DNA from: Ramazzottius varieornatus
Lineage: Eukaryota; Tardigrada; Eutardigrada; Parachela; Ramazzottiidae
Length of the DNA: 64,000 bases
Assembly (NCBI GenBank): GCA_001949185.1
Contig: BDGG01000007.1
Span: 1,012,730 to 1,076,729 of the forward strand
Reading direction: 5' to 3'
Below the pieces are notes generated by a model. It did no database searches, was not told the origin of the DNA, and saw only the letters and a list, made by a program, of their open reading frames with translations. Numbering within the stretch: position 1 is the first letter of the stretch; the number at the start of each line of letters is the position of its first letter. Positions 43,815 to 54,419 of the stretch are shown here, piece after piece. The position numbers and the translations under genes are program-made.

Positions 43815-44990
43815 GCGTCTCGGTGTATCGAGCTGAGTAGGATAACCGCCTTGCTTTCCTTCGGGACATACGACACGAGAGTGAAGTCTGAAGCTTGACC
43901 GAAGAGGGACGAAAGGACTTCGCGGTTCTTGCTAGGCAGGAAAGCAGAAGGAATTTCTGACTTATTCTTCCGCATCGTCCCGATGAGGAAAATTTTCTTC
44001 TTGAGCAGAGCCTCATCCAACGACAACGAAGTAAAGAAGTTGTCAGTCGTCCCATTTCTGCCTGAGCTATCACCGAGGTATTCTACGAGGTTTAGCACCA
44101 CTCATTGTCCCTGATTCTTCTCGGCCTTTCCACCTACAGGCTTCCCAGTGTACAGCTGTATGGTTTAGCACTAGGAAGTACGACAGCAACACAGAAGAAA
44201 TAGTCTTAGCCCGTACTTGCTTCGCAGCTTGGTGGGAATATGCTGCTTGAAGCCGCAACGTCCTTTGAAGGGAAACAATTGTTCGTCGAAATACATAAAA
44301 ACACATAAATTCAACAGCTTCTCAGACGTTGCGACCACAAGTCGAACAGCTCTTTCACATGAGCCATCTTATCCAGCTCCCATCCGTTCTTCTCGAGTGT
44401 TCTTGTCGTCGAACCGCAAGCTGCAAGTAATCTGGGAGAACCGTATACGAGACATGCACGCTTGGTAGATTTTCTTTCCATAGCCCTCACTCCACAAATC
44501 CGAAACAGTCACCGTACCGTCGTGGTAAACACCTTGTAGCAACAGAATACCCAAGTTGACATCAAGCTCCACTACGTCCAAGACGGCCCAGCGATCCCCG
44601 TATCGCTCGGTGCCTTCTACGTTCGTGAGGCGTATGATGGTATCCTTGATGGCGGGAGTCAGAAACAAATGGAAGCTTTCGATCATATCGCGTGTGGAAT
44701 CACTCCTCCTGCTCCTGTCATCTGGTTGACCTCCCCTGGCTTCCTGCTGTCTGCCGGGAAGCGAGCTCATTCTACGACACCGTTCCTGCTTACGAAAGGT
44801 CCGACATCGCTGAGTTGACATAGAACATCTCATCGTCACTTTCCGTATCCGTCTGCTCATCGCCCACTTCTGTTGCGTCAGGTTCAGCTGAGACCTCCGC
44901 ATCGTCTTCCGGCAGGTCTGAGGCACAGCTACCCGTTTCCAAATATGCGACATCATCTTCATCATCATCCATTCTCTGAGACCAGCACTG

Positions 44991-45990
44991 AAAGACGGAG
45001 CAAAGAAAAGCAAACTCAGCCTCGAAACCGAATTACTTTTCCACACAGAAACCTACTCAACCAGGGTAACCGATGTGCACCTGTTGATTTTGTGTGGTTT
45101 ATTGTTGCATGCTGCCAGTATTAGAAATGCAGAACGGTAGTAACGAATTATGATCAGTCGAAATAGCTGCATCATTCTGTACGATTCTGCAACCACTTTG
45201 ACAAATCAATGAAGCAACTACCAGTCAGCAAATCAACAATCAAGATCAACCGCAAGTGTGCCACTTTATCGATGCAATAACGCATAGAGAAACGATCTTC
45301 TTTCCTCGTCCCGATCCTCCCCGTACCTCACCACCGTGAATCTTGCGGATGTACTCGAGGAGTGCATCTGTAGCCGATATCCAAACACCACGAGCAACTT
45401 GCGATTTTTTGTCTGACCACTGGACAACCGCTAGTTGGACGCTGGAGATATAATGGTGTAAAGAAGTGATTGTGAGTTGTTGTGAATTTTTTTCCAGCTG
45501 TTGAAACGCTTGGCGCGTGAAGGAGGACCTGGAACATGTGTTGGGAGCAGTTTGCCCTCGAGCCTCGTGAAATATCTCTAATTTCGTACGTAGTGTTTGG
45601 CCAGTGGTCACTAGCTACATGTCATATAGAACTTGCCACTACAGGCAAACAAAAAATACTGAACCGCCAAAGCTGCACAGGAAGTGATTTGCGGTCAGGT
45701 GACCGTGCGCTGCGAAACCGAGTTGTAACCCCGGTATTATGAGTGTTAATGACAACTTTAGCTGCGGCACGTATCAATATCAAAGGTCTTTGAATGCAAC
45801 GGATTCCCTCCGGGGATCCCAGAATGGAGCAGCTGAGGCAGTGTACTGCTGAACGAACTTCAGCGAATACATTGCAAGATACATTACAATGTCATGCACA
45901 TGCAGAAAGGTGAAATACTTGAAAGCGATACTGTTACCCTGGCGGGTTGTCCCGTAAGTAAATGTTCATAAAAGGTTTGAAAATACAAAT
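44991..45990. other. Intergenic region between piggyBac and GPCR 1
   Basis: A minus-strand 121-codon frame (45,246-45,611) starts at a plausible acceptor and has helical character, with an ALLEYIRKIHGG segment faintly like cyclase-associated protein. No neighbouring exons support it. Nothing else is recognised. Confidence 0.3.
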
Positions 45991-48900
45991 CTACACCGAA
46001 TCTAGTTCGCCGTCGGCATCATGACAGGGCGGACAGTAGCGCACATAATGGCCGCGGTATAGGTCGACCAGTTCTTCGTGGAGGACCTGCGGCGAACAGC
46101 CCATCTTTGTCGGGCTGGATATTCTGCTTGGTGTCAGTGTGCCCTTTACATGGGCTTTCTGGACGGCGAGAGCACGGAATAAAGGCGGCGTTCTCAGGGA
46201 CCACTTTTTCGTGGAAGATAAACGCGACACCGTCTGGAAAGGCCACTTCCTCCTGCTGTGCTCGCTTACCGGATTGCAACAGGAAAGCTTGAGAGCTTTA
46301 CACATGGCCACACGGAAACGACGGCTCATGGCGTTGTACAGGAATGGATTCATGGCGGAATTGAGGTAGATTAACGTCTTAGCGAAGAACATGTAGCCGA
46401 TATCCAACCAAGGAGTTTCCACGAAGGTGTTGTAGACGAGAAGACCGCGGTAAGGCAGCCAGGCAATGGCGAAGAGGATGACGATGACAATTAGCATTCG
46501 AAGAACCTGCAGAGATGCGCAGACAAAGCTGATCAAACGGATGTACTCATATGTTCCACTTTTCGGAAAGTCCGATGGAATATTTCCGTGCAATTAAATG
46601 AACAGAGAGAAGCGAATCTGGAGGAGCCAGAAGTGCCCTCTAGTTGATTACTTCGGGTTATTATTGCAGGCTTATGTCACATAACATTGAGCCAAGCCGT
46701 TGTTTTTACGTGAAAGCTCATCCGAGGACACATTAAGGATACAGTAAATGGGTTTGCCCTGCACCATAATTAATCCCGGATTTCCGAAAAGGCTGTATTA
46801 CTTGCTTTGTTGATTTCGACCAATTTAATTTCCGGTTTAGCATTAAGGAAGGTGTTGTAACAACGTACCCGAACTCGGGAGCGAGCAGCGTAGATCAAGC
46901 GCTGTTTCGAACATTGCCTGGAGGATTCCCGCCGAATTAAATCCCTTTCCAACCAGTCACTGGTACCGCAGCCGCCAGCAGGTAGCGCTGTGTTGCGCGA
47001 CCCAGCCCGACTCAGTTGGTTCTTCTCACAGCCCAGCTCTGCTCCTTCCACCTCCCGTTTCATCAAAGCCAGGCTATTGTACAGCACCCGGCCAATCTTA
47101 GCGTACACCACAATGGCGACAACAAGTGGAATGACGTAGAACAGAAGGAGGTCCGCTCCGAAGACGGCAATGTAGGCACCTTTCGACGTCAGGCCCATTT
47201 CACACTGTTCGCGGTCGTCATGGTATGGGTCCTTGCGGACAGAAGTCAGCCCCAGCCAGGGAGAGCAGTAGAGCATGCCGAAGATCCACGTTCCTTTGAT
47301 GATCTTGATGGTGCGTTCAATCGTGCACACTTTGCGAGCTAGCAGGGGGTAACAGATGGCGATGAAGCGTTCAATGGTGAAGGCCAGGATACTACAAAAA
47401 GTCACGCTTCATTTCATCATCAACAAACTTCCTTTCATACTGGTTTCTGTACTCCAACCCACCATCCCAATTTAGCGCATCCTGCTTTCATAACCCTTTT
47501 TGTCTGTTTAATTTTGCTAATACACACAGTAAGCACGCAGTAATTGCTTCACAGAATGTCCACACCGCAATCTGTGAACACAAAGCCTTGGAGTTGTTAA
47601 CAAGCGGAAAACGTTGAATGGACCTTGTAAGCGGGCTTCGTTGTGATTTCGCTCTGTTTACTTTTCTCCTGGTTCTGGTCAGCGGAAAATCTGAACGGTC
47701 ATCGAAGTCAGAATACACCAACTTTCGTAGTTCTTGGGGCCATTTCAACAAAATGGTTCTCGGTTTTCCGTCAAAGTCAACATGGAGCTACAGGAGGAGT
47801 GTTTCGAAGCATGAATTCTCTGTTCTGAAAAACAACTAAAATTTTTCCCCGAACGAGCTTTTCCGACAGAACGCCCAAATTCGATGGTTCCAGGTGATTC
47901 GTCGTTCAGAACTTTTTCTGTTTTATACTCGGTACTTTCCGACAACTAAGGTGGTTGTGCGTCTATGTATTGGCATGAAGTTAGAAATGAAAACTCAAGC
48001 ATGGAATTTCGCAGACCGCATTTGACTCGCGCGAAAGAAAAGGTTGGATCAAACGATTCCGAAACAGGGGAACGGCGGAAGTACGTACGTAAGTGTGCCA
48101 TTCACACTAACGCACTTTTCGGGAATTTCCTATGGTTGGATTTCAAATTAACCGTCTTGTCCGTCTGATCCGAAATTCTACTGCTTCAAACTTTCCTTTC
48201 GCGCGTGTACCATGAATGGGTGTGGTAATTAAAATACAGTTCAACGTGAGATCTTGCTTTCCACAGAAAGACTTTCCAATGTATACCGCGCATAGATGCG
48301 TCGATTTAGGACCCAATTTTATTTAGAGGGTTTGACGTCTTCATAATCTTTGGTTCTTACGTGTTAGCTATGTTTGTTTGTTTGTTTGCTTGCCTTTCTT
48401 ACATACATTTCTCCCCGCGTGGTATTACGTACTCAAGGCATACCTGTGCTGCTATGACTCCCTGCTCAGTCTCCCCTAAACCCTTTTCCTGCAGTATACC
48501 CATAATACAGCATATGGGTGTATACCAGGCTACCTACCCAACCCCCATACCCTTTTTCTGGACTATTACAGCCATACAGTCTTACACCTCATATCAGGCA
48601 CCTATGAACCATCCCCTATTCCCTCTTTCTGGACTATTACTGCCATACAGTCTTACACCGTATACCAGGCATACTACCTCATCCCCGATACTCTCTTTCT
48701 GGACTATTACCGCCTTACAGTCTTACGTGGTGTACCAGGGTACCTACCCGGTCCCCAATACCCTTTTTCTGGACTATTACCGCCTTACAGTCTTACGTGG
48801 TGTACCAGGGTACCTACCCGGTCCCCAATACCCTTTTTCTGGACTATTACTGCCATACAGTCTTACAGTGTATGGCAGTAATACCCACCGCGTCCACGAT

Positions 48901-51900
48901 GCCTTGTTTCTAGACTATCACTCTCAGGCAGTCTAACGCCATGTCAGTGCTGTTACCTCACCCGTCTCCCATGTCGACTTTTGCGATTATTACATTCACA
49001 CAGTCTCACAGTGTATGCCAATCAGTCTTTCACTATCAACCCTCCCAGCTGTCGGGACTATCTCTGTGTAATGGTTTACTCGGGTCTTTGTTTTAGACAG
49101 GTTGACTTCTAGGTTTTTGTATCGTGTTTATTCGTATAAGAAAGTTTTGTCCTGGAGCGTTTGTAGTGAAAACGTTCGGTCTTTTAAATGATGTACGTTG
49201 TACTGCAAAAGTACGAGGAAGGAAGGGAGTGCCGTGGGTGCATGAGATTCTACAAGTACTGCTCGCAAACCAAATACAGTCCACCAGGCACATTCTTAAT
49301 CATGATTTTCTATGATGGCCGTGCCGGTTGATGGAGCTTCGTTAGGTTTTTCGTCGGTTTTCCTTCTGCCGTCATGCTCGGTACGTTAACTGCGAGTTTT
49401 GCAATCAAGTTGCAACCAATTGTTGTTCGTTATATCGCGGGAGAGTTTTTTCTTTATTTGCCTGTTGTTCAACCAATAGCAATTGTTGGAATGTCATTGG
49501 TGAAATTGTTATAGGTTCCTGAGCTGGGGCCGACCAATTGGCTTGTTTGGTTGCCGCCTCCTGGTGCCGGGATAGGCTTGTTGTGCTTTGAATTCACTTC
49601 TCATACTTCAGCGTGTATATTCGGTTTGTGTTATTAGTGTGCTTAAAATTAGTAACCGGTAGTCGTTCTGTTTGGTAGCGTTTCTTTCTTCCAGAAAGTT
49701 TTGAGCGTTTTTCCATCTTGGTAGAATGTGACGTTTCATGTTTTGGGATTCTTTCGCTCCGGCCATGGAACTTTTTACTGCTCGCCATCAGGCAGTTGAC
49801 AAGGAGTCCAGAAACAGGGCATAGTGGACGGTGTGGGTAGATTGGCATACACTCTTAGACTGTATGACAGTAATAGTCCAGAAAGAGGGAACGGGGGATG
49901 GGGTAGGTAGCCTGGTATGGGACGTAAGACTGTAGGGCAGTAATAGTCCAGAAAGAGGGTATGGGGGACGGGATAGTAGCCTGATCCTAATTTATATATA
50001 CTGCTATCCATTTATTTTCACTGTACGCTCTCGCGTTCGCACAGTTTCAGTCCGAATTGGTTTGAACTTTGCCCAGAATTCAGGAATATTGTCTAGCTGT
50101 CACCAACGAGGTCGGTTTTTCAGTTTTTTTATTCTGTAGTTCAGATTTTGATTTTCTCTTGCAATTTTCATGGCTCCTGCGTGTTTTCCTGATGCGGCTC
50201 ATTGCCTAGCAAACTAGCAAATACTTTAGGCAGCTCCATTCTCGACGCCTATGTGCTCTGATACATCGATCTTCCTGTGGAACTGTTCCTGGTAGTCACA
50301 AGCGAGGAACTCAACAAGGTTCGTTTCAGTTCCGTCCACTATTTGGAACTTGGTGGTTCAGACCTACTCGAACATCATCTGTGTTTCGCTAATCTAATGT
50401 TTTTGGGGCAAATGGTTACCCAGCGGACCGAACGTTCCCGAAGCCCACATGTAAAGCTGTAGAGAATGGTCGGTGGGCTAGATCAAAGTGACTCTTGCAG
50501 CGGTTAAGGCCGTGACACTCTTTGGCCTCTGTTAGTTAAGGTAAACGGGGGAGGGGGGGAGGTAAAAGAGATAGTTGAAAGCTGGCCCACTGAAACAATG
50601 TGTCATCGGACACAACGTTCGCGCTCCAAATTGTTCAATGAAACGAAGTGTAGCAATCAATCTATCACCCTGAACGTTCATCAATGTGCTCTCACGTGCA
50701 GGTGCGTGATGCGCTGTGATCGAACCTAGCAGCGCCCAGTGCACAGTCACGCGATTCAATGGCGCAATGGCAAAATTCAGTCGTTCTTTCCTCGATACCT
50801 CGATCGAGGTATCTAATAAATATTGATATGTTATGTTAGATGCAAAAAGCGTCTAATAGATTCTAATTAAATATAATATCCACATATGCCAAAATCGCTA
50901 ACCGAAAATTGGCTATCCTACTGAGCTTGGATAAGGATTTTAAGACATTGGTCTTCAAGCGCGAACGTCAAAAGACGCGACAAACTTTTTATTTTCCGGG
51001 CATTACTTTGTATCTGATGAAAAAATTTGGTTTGAAATCAAACAGCATCGAAGTTTTTCTATGGTTTGAATTTGCGCACTCGGACGTTCCCGCGTTAGTC
51101 TACTATGTTTAGAGCGAGCCTACGGGATCTTCTCAGTCCTAACTGACCGAAACTTTCAATATTTACACTGCCGCTCCTCCGCGCTACCCGTTTCCGTTTT
51201 TCTACATCATTGACAAGCTGAGAGCGAGCCGAAGGCGAAGTGAACAGCTTGTATGAAATGTAAGATTGTGCGGCAGTAATAGTCCAGAAAGAGGGCATGG
51301 GGGATGGGGTAGGTAGCCTGGTATCTGATGTTTACCCTTTCTGAAATGCTCCTGTGTCTCACTCTACTGATCAATAATGCTGCCGCGTTATTACATACAA
51401 ACATGCATACAAACATCATTGGGACCTGAATCGAAGCAACTATCATACCGCGAGATAAGAAAAAGTTGCGGCGGTTACTCGGGCAAGTACTCGCTCTGAC
51501 TCGTTCACCGATGATCCTTGCGGCTACTCGTTTTTAACCTGACCTGACCCTGTAGTTTTCTTTTTAATTCGAAGTAACTGTAATTGGAGTCCCCAAACTG
51601 ATTCAAATTCCAGTAGAAATCCGACGGAAGCTCGGAAAAGTGATTCAACCGCATACAGAGGTTAAGATTACCGTTTCTGATATTTCAGAGACTTCCATCA
51701 AAAACCACAAAGCAATCGGGTAAGCTTTTTGATTGAAATATGGCAAATTTTTAGGTCCGAAAAGTTTACCAGAATCTAAATGGGGGAAAACGTTCTGTAT
51801 GTGAAAGCCATCTGACAGAAACAAATGACTAAATTCCGCACCATATGGAACCAACTTGCAATAAACATTCGAAAACTCGCCATCCAACTTGGACGATTGA

Positions 51901-54419
51901 AGTCGATCAGGCCGAGCGAAGCAAGGCCTTTTTGAGTCTGTCGAGATATCAATGGACGATCAGATTGTTCAAGCTTTCACATATCGCAAACTCTGTACTG
52001 AAAACAAATGCGTAACTTGATCCGGGCAACAGAAACTTTTTACTCGCAACTGCAACGTTGCGAGTAAAAATGAGTGGCCTATAATCTTTTTTTAGTAGAA
52101 ATGAGTGGCCTATAATCTTTTTTTAGTAGAAATGAGTGGCCTATAATCTTTTGCCTCCTTTGCTCGGCCTTCCAGTGGTCAGAACCACTAGCTAGTTTAT
52201 ATTTTTATGTCTCTGCTGAGTGCGAAGCCTCGTATAGAGGCCTATCTAATAATATGGTTGGATTCCTCGTTCTTCTGCGCATATGATCGTACATAATGCG
52301 CAACATACAACGCATTATAGACTCCTTTTTAACAGATATTCTCCCGAAAGTCCCGAATTCAACCAGTCGTTCTTTTGCTCTGGATGATTACAGATCCAGA
52401 GATTCCTCCACAAAATGTGATATGTTATGTGGAGGAATCACAGAGGAATTGTGATTCCTCCACATAACATATCTGTCCGTGATCTCTGCCTCGGCTCTCC
52501 CGTCTCGTTGAATCTCGTCGCCCATTTTTGAGAAATTTGTAGCAGTTCATAAATCACATTCTTTAAACTCATAATATTTTGCCTAATTACCGTCTCACTT
52601 TTTTGTTATCTCGCAGTGTAAGAAGTTTTTTCTTCATGGAAAATAAGTTCTTGGGTAATGCATTAATGCCTTCAAATCACCGCACCCAGCCATTTAATTA
52701 ATACTTGCGGCTCTACAAGGAAAGGGAGCCGCTTTCTTTGTATCTACTGCTGCGTAACCTGAATGCAACATAACCTACAGCCTGGTAACGATCTGCGAAG
52801 AATATAATTACCGACGTATCAGGTCACAGCAGCCATCGCGTGCATCCTTGCAAGGACACTTGCACCTCCGCGTCATTCTAATGAATGTCGAACAATGGTA
52901 TTTGAAGGAACATTAATTGTTTGACGAAAAGGCGCGGATTAGCCCCAACTTTTGCCTTATATCGATAATTATCCCTGTCTCCAGTTAAGTAACGACGATA
53001 ACCTGGGTCAACTCAAGTATCGGTCCCGCGTTAGGAGATTTGGCGCGCACGAACTTCCTGTCTGCGCAAAGATCCGAATAAACCTAATCCCAGTTGAAGG
53101 AAAGGAGCAAAGTACCTTAAGCTTCCGACGTTGATGCTGACAAAGTTGAGGTAGATGAAGACTGCACAACCGGTCGGACCCATTAGCCAGCACTCGTACA
53201 CATGGTACAGTATGGCTTCGGGTACCACAGTGACAATCACCAATAGATCGGCGAAAGCCAAGGAAACCTGTCAAAACACAAATCAGTTAGTCACAGCGAA
53301 AGACAACATTGGTGATGGTCTTGTTTCGTTCGGTTTGCTAATCATCCTTGGTACGTTTCCGGGAACCAGAACTAAGCCGCCAAACTAGGCGGGGAATCGT
53401 CCCGATCTCCGTACTCGGCATAAAGATTAAGCTAAGTACAGGTTTAAATGCCGGGTATGATAAGGTCCCGAATATATCGAGATTAGCTGTGGGACGGTCA
53501 CGGACCTGTTCGTGCTTTTTTTGCGACGCAATCAGCTTGCAATTTGGACAAAGCGAAATTAGGGTTCGGTCTGGTCTAATCACGCGTTGGTCTATATGAG
53601 AATACGTGTTTTCGGAGGATCAAGATGAACACACTAGGTGACGATCGAGACTTGTGTTCCATGGTGTTAAGGCTCGAAAGAGTCAACAGAGCTTGTAAGC
53701 CAGATTCCAGTCAACTTTTAGGGTTTGTTGGTGCAACGCTTATTCCCACAGCAAATGGAGCAACCACTCTATAATCATGTACTGTGGGTAACTAAACAAA
53801 GCAATAATTTGCTTCCTGACGAAAATCCGGAAGAATCAAGTTAACACTTTTAAGATTAGACTGAAGAGGTTGTCTCAAAATTTCGCGATTTCAAAATTTA
53901 AATATTTTGACGCAGCGATGGAAAAATTATGCTCTGCTCAGGTTCACTGGCTACGAGTGGGTTGGCCAGGACACAGACGTAGATCTTTATAGTACTATAG
54001 TCTTTATAGTACGGATATTGGTCATAGTATTGTCGTCTCAGATTTCCACCGAAAAATTAATCGATTCAATTTTCTATAAAAAAAGTGAGGGATTTGAAGC
54101 ATCGCAAAATGAGGAACGAACTTACCAAGTAACAATAGGTTGGAGTTTGGAGGATGGTGGCCTTGCGTGCGACATAGATCAGCATACAGTTGCCGGTCAC
54201 TCCCAATATTAAGATGAGCGTGTGGCACAAGGTAGCGGCAATACGGTAAGACAATGGAAAGCTCGTTGGCTTGTCGAGTAGTCTAAGCGTCGAGTTGTAG
54301 CTGTCGTTGTCCGCCATCTTCAGCAGTGTCAGCTGCGCTTCGTCCAGCTGCCAAAACTCCTCTGGTAGATTGTTGAGATCTACAGGAAGCTCCGTCAAGT
54401 ACTCTTCCATTGCGCCCAA
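45991..54419 (-). CDS. TRH-receptor-like neuropeptide GPCR, copy 1
   Basis: A rhodopsin-family GPCR closest in pattern to thyrotropin-releasing-hormone receptors. Four exons join in frame: 54,126-54,419, 53,116-53,267, 46,869-47,391 and 45,991-46,506, giving 494 aa. TM1 has the GVTGNCMLIYVA Asn motif, TM2 SLAFADLLVIVTVVPEAIL, and TM3 starts at GCAVFIYLNF. TM3 ends SILAFTIERFIAICYP (ERF at 156-158 in the place of E/DRY). ECL2 has Cys in REQCEMG, pairing with the TM3 Cys. TM6 reads FAIAWLPYRGLL and TM7 NSAMNPFLYN. The N-terminus has an Asn-Ser-Thr glycosylation site, and the C-tail is long and Ser/Lys-rich. Introns are phase 0, 2 and 0. The second intron is 5.7 kb and full of minisatellite. The first possible ATG was taken; a second lies 3 codons on. 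Confidence 0.88.
48480..48960 (+). repeat. Minisatellite, 70-bp unit, about six copies
   Basis: The core TTTCTGGACTATTACYGCC recurs every 70 bp (near 48,557, 48,627, 48,697, 48,767 and 48,837) with ACAGTCTTAC and ACCAGGNTACCTACCC segments between. The middle units are nearly identical; the edges are diverged. Confidence 0.9.
49795..49985 (-). repeat. Inverted copies of the 70-bp minisatellite
   Basis: Two to three units in the opposite orientation (GGCAGTAATAGTCCAGAAAG) inside the same GPCR 1 intron, about 850 bp from the main array. Confidence 0.85.
51240..51335 (-). repeat. Single inverted copy of the 70-bp minisatellite
   Basis: One unit with the same GGCAGTAATAGTCCAGAAAG core and GGTAGGTAGCCTGGTAT tail. 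Isolated, 1.3 kb from the previous inverted copies. Confidence 0.8.
52070..52152. repeat. 31-bp tandem repeat, about 2.7 copies
   Basis: The unit ATGAGTGGCCTATAATC plus TTTTTTTAGTAGAA is repeated at exact 31-bp spacing. Confidence 0.85.
52419..52473. repeat. Perfect 23-bp palindromic arms with 9-nt loop
   Basis: The 23 bp beginning GATATGTTATGTGGAGG and its exact reverse complement are separated by 9 nt. A further GATTCCTCCAC copy lies just upstream at 52,401. Non-coding, within the GPCR 1 intron. Confidence 0.8.

Larger units (their letters stand above)
40606..44990 (-). mobile_element. Decayed piggyBac element with an intron-like gap and nested insertion
   Basis: Minus-strand pieces follow the order of a piggyBac transposase (DDE_Tnp_1_7). 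There is an acidic N-terminus (44,790-44,972), a frame with MIESFHLFLTPAIKDTIIR (44,369-44,700), the DKMAHVKELFDLWSQRL helix and FDEQLFPFKG strand (44,240-44,380, frame-shifted, first Asp), NGTTDNFFTSL with the second Asp (43,815-44,101), EYNRTKARVDTLDQL with the third Asp (42,294-42,395), and CRRKTCRWPMA with ILDISALNAYVIW (about 40,840-41,056). After an in-frame TAG comes a C-terminal Cys-rich RING-like finger (40,606-40,821). The gap 42,396-43,814 has good GTAAGT and TTTCAG ends that restore the family DAEID junction, so it reads as an intron. Several stops and frameshifts show the copy is dead. TTAA-flanked termini were not located. Confidence 0.85.
47392..53115. other. 5.7 kb intron of GPCR 1
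   Basis: No convincing gene. It contains the 70-bp minisatellite array and its scattered inverted copies, the 31-bp tandem repeat at 52,070 and the 23-bp palindrome at 52,419. All long open frames here appear spurious. Confidence 0.5.

Noticed and set aside
45246-45611. Exon of cyclase-associated protein (CAP)
   Set aside because: Only a faint helical resemblance, with no other CAP exon anywhere in the window.
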